Below are positions 1 through 7,514 of a stretch of 64,000 bases of DNA, in pieces. The stretch spans positions 186,001 through 250,000 of the forward strand of contig NZ_JACCJY010000003.1 in the NCBI RefSeq assembly GCF_014596085.1, written 5' to 3'. The DNA comes from Azospirillum tabaci (GTDB lineage Bacteria > Pseudomonadota > Alphaproteobacteria > Azospirillales > Azospirillaceae). Each line of letters opens with the position of its first letter. Position 1 is the first letter of the stretch. Below the pieces are notes generated by a model. It was given only the letters and a program-made list of their open reading frames with translations. It did no database searches and was not told where the DNA came from. A program made the position numbers and the translations under genes.

Positions 1-1
1 G

Positions 2-508
2 ATCGGTGAGGTGGTCGCCATCATCACCGCCATCGCCCAGCAGACCAACCTCCTGGCGCTCAACGCCAGCATCGAGGCGGCGCGGGCCGGCGACGCCGGC
101 AAGGGCTTCGCCGTCGTCGCGACCGAGGTGAAGGCGCTCGCCTCCCAGACCGCCTCCTCGACGGAGGAGATCGCCACGCTGGTCCATGGCATCCAGCAAT
201 CGACCATGGGGGTGGTGGAGGCCATCGCCCGCATCGGCTCCACCATCGCCGTGATCGGCGAGAGCGTGTCCGGCATCGCCGCGGCGGTCGAGCAGCAGCG
301 CCAAGCCACTTCGGAGATCACCCACAACGTGCGCATCGTGGAGTGCATGAACACCGATGTGTCGTCCAACATCGGCGACGTCAGCCGCGTGGCGGTGGAC
401 ACCGGGCGCTCCGCCGACGCCATGATGGGGGCGGCCGACCGCCTGTCGGAACTGGCCGGCACCCTGAACGGCGCGGTGGACGATTTCCTGCGGCAGGTGC
501 GGGCCTGA
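2..508 (+). CDS. methyl-accepting chemotaxis protein, C-terminal part (5' truncated by window)
   Basis: This is the signalling end of a chemoreceptor whose sensor and membrane parts lie before the window. The frame is open from base 2. The first 60 residues hold the highly conserved hairpin tip that docks CheA and CheW ([18 protein letters not shown], then [15 protein letters not shown]). After it comes a long Ala/Ser/Thr-rich helix ending in FLRQVRA. There is no C-terminal pentapeptide for CheR docking. The ligand cannot be judged because the sensor domain is missing. A perfect 11-bp hairpin follows the stop codon. Confidence 0.93.
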   Translation: MGEVVAIITAIAQQTNLLALNASIEAARAGDAGKGFAVVATEVKALASQTASSTEEIATLVHGIQQSTMGVVEAIARIGSTIAVIGESVSGIAAAVEQQRQATSEITHNVRIVECMNTDVSSNIGDVSRVAVDTGRSADAMMGAADRLSELAGTLNGAVDDFLRQVRA

Positions 509-521
509 CGCTGGATCTTCA

Positions 522-549
522 GACCGGAGCGCTTTCCGGCGCTCCGGTC
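522..549. terminator. hairpin between convergent genes
   Basis: The arms GACCGGAGCGC (522-532) and GCGCTCCGGTC (539-549) pair perfectly over 11 bp around a 6-base loop. The right arm overlaps the stop codon of the minus-strand lipoprotein gene, so one structure could end both converging transcripts. There is no long T tract on either side. Confidence 0.7.
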
Positions 550-913
550 ATCGGATCTTCGAGCGGTCGCCCTTGTGGGTTTCCAGATACGCTTGCAGCT
601 TGGGATCGTCGAGAACGGGCTTTCCATCGACGCCGTAGATCAGGCAGGGAACGCCCTTCGAATTGGCCTCGCAGATGCTGATGGCGGTGGATTCCGAAGG
701 CCCCGCGCAGCCGCCGAACTCCGGGCAGTAGACGATTCCGACGGCGCGGCCATTCTCACTGACCGCAAAGGCCTTGGCGTGGGGGATGGCGGCCCAGTCG
801 GCAAAATACTGCATGGCCGCGGGGGCCATGCGGATGGGCCTTTGTGCGTAGGTGGTCTGGCAAGCGGCAAGCATCGTGACGCAGGTCACGAGCACCATGG
901 CGTTTATTTTCAC
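548..913 (-). CDS. small putative lipoprotein of unknown function
   Basis: No family was recognised. With the GTG start at 913 the product is about 121 residues: a Lys at position 2, a short hydrophobic stretch and a lipobox ending LAAC, so it is probably lipid-anchored after signal peptidase II cleavage. The GTG is chosen because a purine-rich GAAGGGGG lies 5-6 bases upstream; an ATG at 898 would leave a very short signal and an upstream ATG at 937 adds charged residues. The mature part has four further cysteines and the motif VYCPEFGGCAG. A promoter-like element with an inverted repeat lies upstream. Confidence 0.7.
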   Translation of the reverse strand: MKINAMVLVTCVTMLAACQTTYAQRPIRMAPAAMQYFADWAAIPHAKAFAVSENGRAVGIVYCPEFGGCAGPSESTAISICEANSKGVPCLIYGVDGKPVLDDPKLQAYLETHKGDRSKIR

Positions 914-944
914 AAAGCCCCCTTCGCGCACGACCAACCTATGT

Positions 945-981
945 GAGAATATTTAGTAGAACATTCTCTTTGTGGACGCAA
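945..981 (-). promoter_or_regulatory. putative promoter with overlapping inverted repeat for the small lipoprotein
   Basis: Read on the minus strand, TTGCGT (976-981) is followed after 17 bases by TACTAA, a plausible sigma-70 pair. The inverted repeat GAGAAT (945-950) / ATTCTC (963-968) overlaps the -10 region and could be an operator. It is assigned by position only. Confidence 0.4.
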
Positions 982-1077
982 TGCGCGTGATGCCCATCCG
1001 CGCATTGTCCGTTTCCGAACGCCTGCGCGGCGTGCTAACAGGCGGAACGACAACCACGCCTGCCTGCTTCCGGACTC

Positions 1078-2067
1078 ATGGAACTCCCCCCCTCGCTCCG
1101 CCACGCGGTGGACCGCGCGCTCGACGGCATCGCCCTGTCCGACCTGAAGCGCGCGGCGGATCGCCTCTCCCAACGCTACCGGGCGGAGGTGCGGGACGGG
1201 CGTTTCCACCTGTCGGACGATCTGGCGGCGCGGGCCTATCTCGCCACCCGCCTGCCGGCGACCTTCGCCGCCGTCCGCTCCAGCATGGAGGCGGTGGCTA
1301 AGGCGCTTCCTGATTTCGCGCCGGTCACAGCTCTGGATGTCGGGGCGGGGCCGGGCACGGCGCTGTGGGCGGCGTCCGACTGCTGGGCCAGCCTGGACGA
1401 CGCCCTGCTGATCGAGGGCAGCCCGGCCATCCGCGCCGTTGGCGAGACACTGTCTGGGACTGCGACGCCCGCGCGGATCGAATGGCGGGCCGGCGACGCC
1501 ACGGGTGACCTGCCCGATCTGGAACTGCGCGATCTGGTGACCCTGGCCTATGTTCTGGACGAATTGGCGGAGCCGGCGCGCGACCGGCTGGTCGACCGGC
1601 TGTGGTCGCTCACCGCCGGGACGCTGCTGATCGTCGAGCCCGGCACGCCCGCCGGCTGGGCGCGGATCGTCCGGGCGCGGGAGCGGCTGGTCGCCGCCGG
1701 TGCCCATCTGGTGGCGCCCTGCGTGCACAGCGCCGCCTGCCCGCTGGCGGCACCGGACTGGTGCCATTTCTCCCGCCGGGTCGCCCGCTCCCGCCTGCAC
1801 CGCATGGCCAAGGGGGCGGAGGTGCCTTGGGAGGACGAGAAGTTCGTCTACATCGCCGCGTCGCGCCAGCCCGGCGCGCCGCCCGATGCCCGCATCATCG
1901 CGCCGCCCTGGAACGCCGGGAACGGGCGCATCGGCTTCAAGCTCTGTGGTCGGGACGGCGCCCGGACGGAGCGGATTCTCGGCAAGCGCGACGGCGGCGC
2001 CTTCAAGGCCGCGCGCCGGCTGGACTGGGGCGACGGCCTTTCCGCCCAGGATCAGCCGGAAGCATAA
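1078..2067 (+). CDS. Rsm22-family small-subunit ribosome assembly protein (methyltransferase fold)
   Basis: The 329-residue product has a SAM-type glycine loop (LDVGAGPGTALWA, residues 86-98) and the family signature APCVHSAACPL...DWCHF. Cysteines 215, 221 and 229 are spaced C-x5-C-x7-C, with a fourth at 290 in FKLCGRDG. In mitochondrial Rsm22/METTL17 an equivalent set binds an Fe-S cluster and the protein helps mature the small ribosomal subunit; the same role here is inferred. The stop is 3 bases from the stop of the convergent topoisomerase gene. Confidence 0.85.
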   Translation: MELPPSLRHAVDRALDGIALSDLKRAADRLSQRYRAEVRDGRFHLSDDLAARAYLATRLPATFAAVRSSMEAVAKALPDFAPVTALDVGAGPGTALWAASDCWASLDDALLIEGSPAIRAVGETLSGTATPARIEWRAGDATGDLPDLELRDLVTLAYVLDELAEPARDRLVDRLWSLTAGTLLIVEPGTPAGWARIVRARERLVAAGAHLVAPCVHSAACPLAAPDWCHFSRRVARSRLHRMAKGAEVPWEDEKFVYIAASRQPGAPPDARIIAPPWNAGNGRIGFKLCGRDGARTERILGKRDGGAFKAARRLDWGDGLSAQDQPEA

Positions 2068-2070
2068 GCC

Positions 2071-3189
2071 TTACGCCGCGCGCCGCCGCCGGCTCTCGTT
2101 GGCGCGGGATCGGCGTTCGCGCTCCAGCCGGCCGCGCAGGAAGGCCAGGACGGCGGCCTCCTCGGCTTCCAACTCGGGAAGCTCCTCGCGCAGCTCGGTC
2201 TCGACCTCGCGGGTCAGCGAGTCCAGAAGGTTGCCCTCCAGATAGGCGTCCAGAATTTCGGGATGGACGTAGCTCTTGCGGCAGACGCTGGCGGTGTTGC
2301 CGAGACGGGCGGCCACCTGCTCGATGGCGTGGGTGACGTTGCGCTTGGCCTTGGCGGTGTTGTCGAAGGTTTCGAACTCCCGCAAAGCCATGGCGGCCAG
2401 AACGGTGCCGGCCCAGGTGCGGAAGTCCTTGGCGGTGAAGTCCTGCCCGGTGACGGCGCGCAGATACTCGTTCACGTCCCCGGAACTCACGGCGTAGCGC
2501 TGCCCGTCGCGATCGATGTACTGGAACAGCTCCTCCCCCGGCACGTCGCGGCAGGCGCGGACGACGCGGGCGAGGCGGCGGTCCTTCAGCGCGACGTTCC
2601 ATTCCTTCCCGGACTTGCCCTTGAAGGAGAAGCGGATTTCCGCCCCGTCGATGTCGGCGTGGTCGTCGCGCAGCGTGGTCAGTCCGTAGCTGCGGTTCTC
2701 CCGCGCGTAGCTTTCGTTGCCGACGCGGATCAGCGTGGTTTCCAGCAGGCGCACCACGGCGGCCAGCACCTTTTCCCGCGGCAGGCCGCGACGGGCGAGA
2801 TCGCTGTCCACCTGACGGCGGATGGCCGGCAGGGCGCGGCAGAAGTCCAGCATGCGCCCGAACTTCGTGCCCTCACGCATCTCGGTCCAGCGGGGATGGT
2901 AGCGGTACTGCTTGCGCCCGCGGGTGTCGCGGCCCGTGGCCTGGAGGTGGCCGTCCGGGTCCGGGCAAATCCAGACGCCGCGGTAGGCCGGCGGGATCGC
3001 CAGCTTGCGGATGCGGTCCAGCGTGTCCTCCTCGGTCACACGGGTGCCATCGGGCCACTGGTAGGAAAAGCCCTTGCCGGCGCGGCGTCGCCGGATGCCC
3101 GGCTCGTCGTCGCAGACATAGTTCAGCCCGGCGCAGGCCGCGGCCTCTTCCGCCTCAGTGCGGGGATCGGTGACCGTCAGTCCGTCCAT
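2071..3189 (-). CDS. DNA topoisomerase IB (eukaryotic/poxvirus type)
   Basis: This is a 372-residue enzyme that relaxes supercoils through a 3'-phosphotyrosyl intermediate. An N-terminal domain (FSYQWPDGTRV, LAIPPAYRGVWICPDPDGHLQATGRD) is followed by the catalytic domain with RVGNESYARENRSYGLTTL, GKSGKEW and DFRTWAGTVLA. The nucleophile is Tyr307 in VCRKSYVHP. The tail is Arg/Glu-rich. I start at ATG 3189; an open frame extends to 3597 but the added residues look non-native and oppose a plus-strand gene. The enzyme is found in scattered bacteria and has no operon partner here. Confidence 0.92.
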   Translation of the reverse strand: MDGLTVTDPRTEAEEAAACAGLNYVCDDEPGIRRRRAGKGFSYQWPDGTRVTEEDTLDRIRKLAIPPAYRGVWICPDPDGHLQATGRDTRGRKQYRYHPRWTEMREGTKFGRMLDFCRALPAIRRQVDSDLARRGLPREKVLAAVVRLLETTLIRVGNESYARENRSYGLTTLRDDHADIDGAEIRFSFKGKSGKEWNVALKDRRLARVVRACRDVPGEELFQYIDRDGQRYAVSSGDVNEYLRAVTGQDFTAKDFRTWAGTVLAAMALREFETFDNTAKAKRNVTHAIEQVAARLGNTASVCRKSYVHPEILDAYLEGNLLDSLTREVETELREELPELEAEEAAVLAFLRGRLERERRSRANESRRRRAA

Positions 3190-3334
3190 GCTGGAGTCCC
3201 CATCGGTTGCCAGCCCATCGGCTGCCAGCGGGAAACATCCGCGCCGGCTTTTGGTTGCATGGTTGCGGCGGGCCCGCCGTTCGGCGACCATGGCCCCGGC
3301 CTCGAGGCCCGCCGGCACCGAAGGGATGAGGACG

Positions 3335-3658
3335 ATGGACGAGACCAAGCTGACCGCCGCACTGCCAAATCTGGACATCCAGATCCTGCACCGGGACGAC
3401 CCGGAGCGTGGGGCCGAGACGATCGCCGTGCAGATCACCGCCACGCCGTCCTTCGACGCGCTGCGCGGGATGATGGGGCCGGCGCTGCTGGCCTCGGCCA
3501 ACCCGTTGCTCAACCCGGCCTTCGCCAACGCCAACCCGATGCTGGCCCCGTGGCTGGCCCCATGGGCGGCGCCGATGCGGATGTGGAGCGACGCCATGCG
3601 TCAGGCTTGGGCGCCCTGGTTGCGCCTGACGTCACCGCCGAGCGGTCGGGAGCCGTGA
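3335..3658 (+). CDS. small protein of unknown function, Asn-Pro/Trp-rich
   Basis: Not recognised. The product is about 107 residues from the ATG at 3335, preceded by GAGG at a short distance; an ATG at 3326 is a less likely start. It has a mixed-charge N-terminal third (MDETKLTAALPNLDIQILHRDD), then a region with recurring Asn-Pro and Ala-Pro-Trp units (ANPLLNPAF, ANPMLAPWLAPWAAPM) ending in amphipathic Trp-containing helices. There is no signal peptide. It stands between topoisomerase IB (divergent) and the glucosidase gene (same strand, 73 bases on). Membrane- or granule-surface association is only a guess. Confidence 0.6.
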   Translation: MDETKLTAALPNLDIQILHRDDPERGAETIAVQITATPSFDALRGMMGPALLASANPLLNPAFANANPMLAPWLAPWAAPMRMWSDAMRQAWAPWLRLTSPPSGREP

Positions 3659-3695
3659 CCAAAACGGGTCGGTAACCGATCGTTAGGGCTATGGG

Positions 3696-3731
3696 GAGAC
3701 CCTTTCCACGAGTCTCTTGTGGAGGGTCCTC
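3696..3731 (+). promoter_or_regulatory. hairpin masking the ribosome binding site of the GH13 gene
   Basis: The left arm (about 3696-3709, GAGACCCTTTCCAC) pairs with the right arm (3719-3731, GTGGAGGGTCCTC) with small bulges and a 9-base loop. The right arm contains the GGAGGG Shine-Dalgarno and ends directly before the ATG at 3732, so the folded transcript would hide the start site. Confidence 0.5.
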
Positions 3732-5357
3732 ATGTCGCAGGCGTCGTCGTGGCTGCGCGGTGCCGCGCTGTACCAGATCTATCCCCTCAGCTTCCTCGAC
3801 CGGAACGGCGACGGCTGGGGCGATCTGGAAGGCGTGCTGGAAGGCATCGGCCATGTGGCGTCGCTCGGCGTGCAGGGGGTGTGGATCAGCCCCTTCTATC
3901 CGTCGCCGCAGAAGGACTTCGGCTACGACATCACCGATCACCGGGCGGTCGACCCGCGCATGGGCCGGCTGGAGACGGTGGACCGCATCATCGAGGCGGC
4001 GCACGGCCACGGGCTGAAGGTGATCCTGGATCTGGTCTGCGGCCACACCTCGGATGCGCACCCCTGGTTCGGCGCCAGCCGCCGGTCGCGTGGCGGCGAA
4101 TTCGCGGACTGGTACGTCTGGGCCGACCCGCGACCCGACGGCACGCCGCCCAACAATTGGCTGTCGGTGTTCGGCGGCCCCGCCTGGACGTGGGAGCCAC
4201 GGCGGCGCCAGTACTACCTGCACCACTTTCTGTCCAGCCAGCCCGCCCTGAACCTGCACGACGAGGCGGTGCTTCAGGCGCTCGACGACACCGCGGCCTT
4301 CTGGCTGGAGCGCGGGGTGGACGGCTTCCGCATCGACGCGGTGGACTTCTTCGCCCACGACCCGCAGTTCCGCTCCAACCCCGCGGCGGCTTGGAGCGGG
4401 GCGGAGCCGCCGGCCAAGCTGTTCGCCCTGCAACAGCATCTCTACGACATGATGCACCCGGCCATTCACACCGTGCTGAGCCGGCTGCGCGCGGTGGTCG
4501 ACCGCTATCCCGACCGGGTGCTGCTGGGCGAACTGTCGAGCCAGCCGGGCGCGGCGCGGCGCATCGCCGCCTATTGCGGGCCGCAGGGGCTGCACGCCGC
4601 CTACACCCTGTCGCTGGCCAAGCAGCCCTTCACCGCGCAGAACTTCGCCGGGGCGCTGACCGGCACGCCGCAGCCCGAGGCGATCTGCTGGAGCTTCTCC
4701 AACCACGACGTCGAGCGCGCCGCCAGCCGCTGGCTGCCGCCCGGCGCCGATCCGGAGCGCTTCAACGCCCTGCTGGCCACCCTGTTCGCCACGCTGCCCG
4801 GCACCGTCTGCCTCTACCAGGGGGAGGAACTGGCGCTGCCCAACGCGGTGTTGGAGCCGGAAGACCTGCGCGACCCCTTCGGCATTGCCTATTGGCCCGA
4901 CTTCCAGGGGCGCGACGGCAGTCGCACGCCGATTCCCTGGCGGTCCGGCGCCGCCAGCGCCGGTTTCTCCAGCGCGGTCGAGACCTGGTTGCCGGTGGCA
5001 GAAACCCACCACGCCCTGGCGGTGGACGCGCAGGAGCGACGCCCCGGCAGCCCGCTCGACATCTGGCGGGAGGCCCTGCGCCTGCGCCGTCGTCATCCGG
5101 CGCTGACGCAGGGCGGCGTGGCGGCGGTGGAGGAGGCCGGCAGCGTGCTGGCCTTCGAGCGGGCAGTGGAGGGCGAAGACCTGCTGGCCGTCTTCAACCT
5201 CTCCGACCAGCCGGCGGAATACGCGCTGAAACGCAAGCCGCCGATGGCAGCACTCGACCTGCCGCGCCCGCCGGGAGCGCCGGCTCCCGAGGTCACCGCG
5301 GACGGGCGGACGCTGATCCTGCCGCCGCTCTCCGCCTTCCTGGGACGGCGCGGCTGA
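3732..5357 (+). CDS. GH13 alpha-glucosidase / alpha-amylase-family hydrolase
   Basis: This 541-residue cytoplasmic glycoside hydrolase probably cleaves terminal alpha-glucosidic bonds of oligosaccharides. The (beta/alpha)8 domain shows region I DLVCGH (Asp100-His105), the nucleophile in GFRIDAVD (Asp202), the acid/base in LLGELSS (Glu267) and the stabiliser in FSNHD (Asp326). An all-beta C-terminal domain begins near residue 460. Motifs resemble GH13 alpha-glucosidases; trehalose- or sucrose-type specificity cannot be excluded. The start at 3732 is set by GGAGGG five bases upstream. There are no transport genes beside it. Confidence 0.9.
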   Translation: MSQASSWLRGAALYQIYPLSFLDRNGDGWGDLEGVLEGIGHVASLGVQGVWISPFYPSPQKDFGYDITDHRAVDPRMGRLETVDRIIEAAHGHGLKVILDLVCGHTSDAHPWFGASRRSRGGEFADWYVWADPRPDGTPPNNWLSVFGGPAWTWEPRRRQYYLHHFLSSQPALNLHDEAVLQALDDTAAFWLERGVDGFRIDAVDFFAHDPQFRSNPAAAWSGAEPPAKLFALQQHLYDMMHPAIHTVLSRLRAVVDRYPDRVLLGELSSQPGAARRIAAYCGPQGLHAAYTLSLAKQPFTAQNFAGALTGTPQPEAICWSFSNHDVERAASRWLPPGADPERFNALLATLFATLPGTVCLYQGEELALPNAVLEPEDLRDPFGIAYWPDFQGRDGSRTPIPWRSGAASAGFSSAVETWLPVAETHHALAVDAQERRPGSPLDIWREALRLRRRHPALTQGGVAAVEEAGSVLAFERAVEGEDLLAVFNLSDQPAEYALKRKPPMAALDLPRPPGAPAPEVTADGRTLILPPLSAFLGRRG

Positions 5358-5440
5358 CGGGCGCGCGTAATCCGTAGGGCCAGGGTAGACCTGTCATGCG
5401 CATTTGTGCGATGAATCGGAACGAAAACGCTGCTTTGTTA

Positions 5441-5469
5441 CACTTGTGAAAATTCCCTCGCAACAAGTG
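5441..5469. promoter_or_regulatory. inverted repeat upstream of the TRAP binding-protein gene
   Basis: CACTTGT (5441-5447) and ACAAGTG (5463-5469) are perfect 7-bp arms with 15 bases between them, 56 bases before the start codon. The size and place suit an operator of a dimeric regulator; no regulator gene is adjacent. Confidence 0.35.
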
Positions 5470-5524
5470 GTCCGACGGGCTGCTTGAAACGAAAAGGGAA
5501 GGCGGAGTCCACGGGAGAAGAATC

Positions 5525-6631
5525 GTGAAAAGACGTGCGTTTCTGAAGTCGGCGGGTGCGGGCGCTGCGGCCGCGGGTGCGGGGCTGGCGGTGGCCGGCG
5601 TGGCCGCGCCGGCCATTGCGCAGTCGCAGCCGGAAATCCAGTGGCGCCTGGCGTCGAGCTTCCCGAAGAGCACCGACATCCTGTTCGGCGCTTCGGAGCT
5701 GATCGCCCGCCGCGTCGCCGAAAGCACGGACGGCAAGTTCCAGATCCGGGCCTTCCCGGGTGGTGAGCTGGTGCCCGGCCTCCAGGTGCTCGACGCCGTG
5801 CAGAACGGCTCGGTCCAATGCGGCCACACCTGCGGCTACTACTATGTCGGCAAGGACCCGACCTTCGCCTTCGACACGGCCATTCCGTTCGGCCCGAACG
5901 CCCGTCAGACCACCGCCTGGTTCCAGGCCGGCGGCCTGGAGCTGATGCGCGCCTTCATGAAGAACCACAACGTCATCCAGTTCCCGGCGGGCAACACCGG
6001 CGCCCAGATGGGCGGCTGGTACCGCAAGGAAATCAAGACCGCGGCGGACTTCCAGGGCCTGAAGATCCGCATCGCCGGCATCACCGGCCAGATCATGTCG
6101 AAGATGGGCGCCACCCCGACCCAGATCGCCGGCGCGGACGTCTATCCGGCGCTGGAGAAGGGCACCATCGACGCGACCGAGTTCGTCGGCCCCTACGACG
6201 ACGAGCGTCTGGGGTTCCATCAGGTCGCCAAGTACTACTATTACCCGGGCTGGTGGGAAGGCGGGCCGAACGTCTCGCTCTACGTCAACCTGCAGGAGTG
6301 GGAGAAGCTCCCCAAGAGCTATCAGTCGATCCTGACGGCCGCCTGCGCCGAGGCGAACACCTACATGATCGCCCGTTACGACTCGGAGAACGCCAAGGCT
6401 CTGAAGCGTCTGGTCGCCAAGGGCACCATCCTGCGCGCCTACCCGCGCGACCTGATGGAGCAGGCCCACAAGATCGCCTTCGAGTATTACGACGAGCTGG
6501 CGAGCACCAACCCGAACTTCAAGACGATCTACGAAAGCTGGAAGCCGTTCCTGGACGAGACCCAGCTGTGGTTCCGCGTCGCCGAGCTGCCCTACGACAG
6601 CTTCGCGGCGACGGCCGGCACCAAGAAGTAA
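5525..6631 (+). CDS. TRAP transporter substrate-binding protein (DctP family), Tat-exported
   Basis: The 368-residue product begins with a twin-arginine signal (RRAFLKSA) and a hydrophobic stretch, with likely cleavage after APAIA, so it is exported folded. The mature part is a DctP/SBP_bac_7 protein: EIQWRLASSFPKS, the FRAFPGGEL-like FQIRAFPGGEL, and LKIRIAG with the conserved Arg that usually contacts the substrate carboxylate. The start is GTG 5525 with GGGAG 8 bases upstream. No DctQ or DctM permease gene is near, so it is an orphan binding protein. A strong terminator follows. The substrate is probably an organic or keto acid (inference). Confidence 0.9.
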   Translation: MKRRAFLKSAGAGAAAAGAGLAVAGVAAPAIAQSQPEIQWRLASSFPKSTDILFGASELIARRVAESTDGKFQIRAFPGGELVPGLQVLDAVQNGSVQCGHTCGYYYVGKDPTFAFDTAIPFGPNARQTTAWFQAGGLELMRAFMKNHNVIQFPAGNTGAQMGGWYRKEIKTAADFQGLKIRIAGITGQIMSKMGATPTQIAGADVYPALEKGTIDATEFVGPYDDERLGFHQVAKYYYYPGWWEGGPNVSLYVNLQEWEKLPKSYQSILTAACAEANTYMIARYDSENAKALKRLVAKGTILRAYPRDLMEQAHKIAFEYYDELASTNPNFKTIYESWKPFLDETQLWFRVAELPYDSFAATAGTKK

Positions 6632-6643
6632 GAGCGTCCGCTT

Positions 6644-6682
6644 AAAAAGGGCCCCCATCCGCATCGCGGGTGGGGGCTTTTT
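6644..6682. terminator. bidirectional intrinsic terminator
   Basis: The 12-bp stem (6651-6662 with 6666-6677, one G-U pair) has a 3-base loop, is preceded by AAAAA and followed by TTTTT. It can therefore end the binding-protein transcript on plus and the glutathione transferase transcript on minus. Confidence 0.92.
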
Positions 6683-6691
6683 CTTTTGGGA

Positions 6692-7309
6692 TCAGCCGAC
6701 GTCCTGCTGCGGCATCAGCGCCATCTGGCGCTTGGCGCCGGGCTGGGCCAGAACACGGGCGTGCCATGCCTGGACGTTGGGGTAGGTGGCGATGTCGATG
6801 TTCGACTCCTCCACGAGATCGATCCACGGGAAGGCGAAGATGTCGGCGATGCTGAGCCGCTCGCCCTCGATGAAGGGGCCCGCCAGATGGCGGTCGAACT
6901 GGGCCAGCCCGCTGGCCGCCGCGGCGTCGATCCAGGGCAGGGCGTTGGCGTCGCCGTGGAACTTGCGCACCGCGCGGGCGCGCTGGACCGGCAGCAGCAC
7001 GTCGGCCAGCCAGGACAGCCACTCCGCCAGCCTGACCTTCTCCTGCTCGTCCCGGCCGCCGAACTGGCCGGTCTTCTCCGCCAGATAGGTCAGGATGACG
7101 CCCGATTCGGAAATGCTGAGGTCGCCGTGGACCAGGGTCGGCACCCGGCCGAAGCGGTTGATGGCGAGATAATCCGCCGACTTCTGCTGGCCGCCGCGCA
7201 GATCGACATGGCGGTAGGTGAACGGCACCCCGGCCATCGACAGAAACAGGACGACGCGGGTGGCGGGCTGCGAATTGAAATTGCCGTAGACAGTGAATTC
7301 GGCGGACAC
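6692..7309 (-). CDS. glutathione S-transferase family protein
   Basis: The roughly 205-residue cytosolic protein has a thioredoxin-like N-terminal domain (FTVYGNFNSQPATRVVLFLSMAGVPF, then cis-Pro in GRVPTLVHGD and the glutathione-contacting SESGVILTYLAEK) and an all-helical C-terminal domain (LSIADIFAFPWID). I prefer the GTG at 7309, which has GGAGGG 10 bases upstream; the ATG at 7327 lacks any Shine-Dalgarno. It resembles theta/beta-class enzymes, and the electrophilic substrate is unknown. It is divergent from the YejA-like gene. Confidence 0.88.
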   Translation of the reverse strand: MSAEFTVYGNFNSQPATRVVLFLSMAGVPFTYRHVDLRGGQQKSADYLAINRFGRVPTLVHGDLSISESGVILTYLAEKTGQFGGRDEQEKVRLAEWLSWLADVLLPVQRARAVRKFHGDANALPWIDAAAASGLAQFDRHLAGPFIEGERLSIADIFAFPWIDLVEESNIDIATYPNVQAWHARVLAQPGAKRQMALMPQQDVG

Positions 7310-7514
7310 GGTCGAAGAACCCTCCATGCTTGGTCGCGCTTGGCCGCGCGGATTGCCGAAAACCATGACCGCAAGCCCGCCGGGACACCAGAGCAAATCG
7401 CAGGGTGCGACGCCGCGGGTTGAGGAAGGGGGTTTCGCACCGCTTCACCTCTCCCACATGTTATCAGAGCGGAACCGGGGCCAGCGCTCCGAAGGGACTG
7501 ATGGGAGGATGGGC

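Noticed and set aside
657-672. SOS-like motif GAAC-N7-GAAT
   Set aside because: One base off the motif and inside a coding region, without a promoter nearby.
3190-3597. N-terminal extension of topoisomerase IB
   Set aside because: The extra 136 residues do not look like the family, and the DNA is better explained by the plus-strand small gene and a divergent promoter region.
3510-5096. A 528-codon minus-strand frame opposite the GH13 gene
   Set aside because: The GH13 frame has all catalytic motifs; the antisense frame shows no domain and is rich in Arg, Gly and His, as expected for a shadow.
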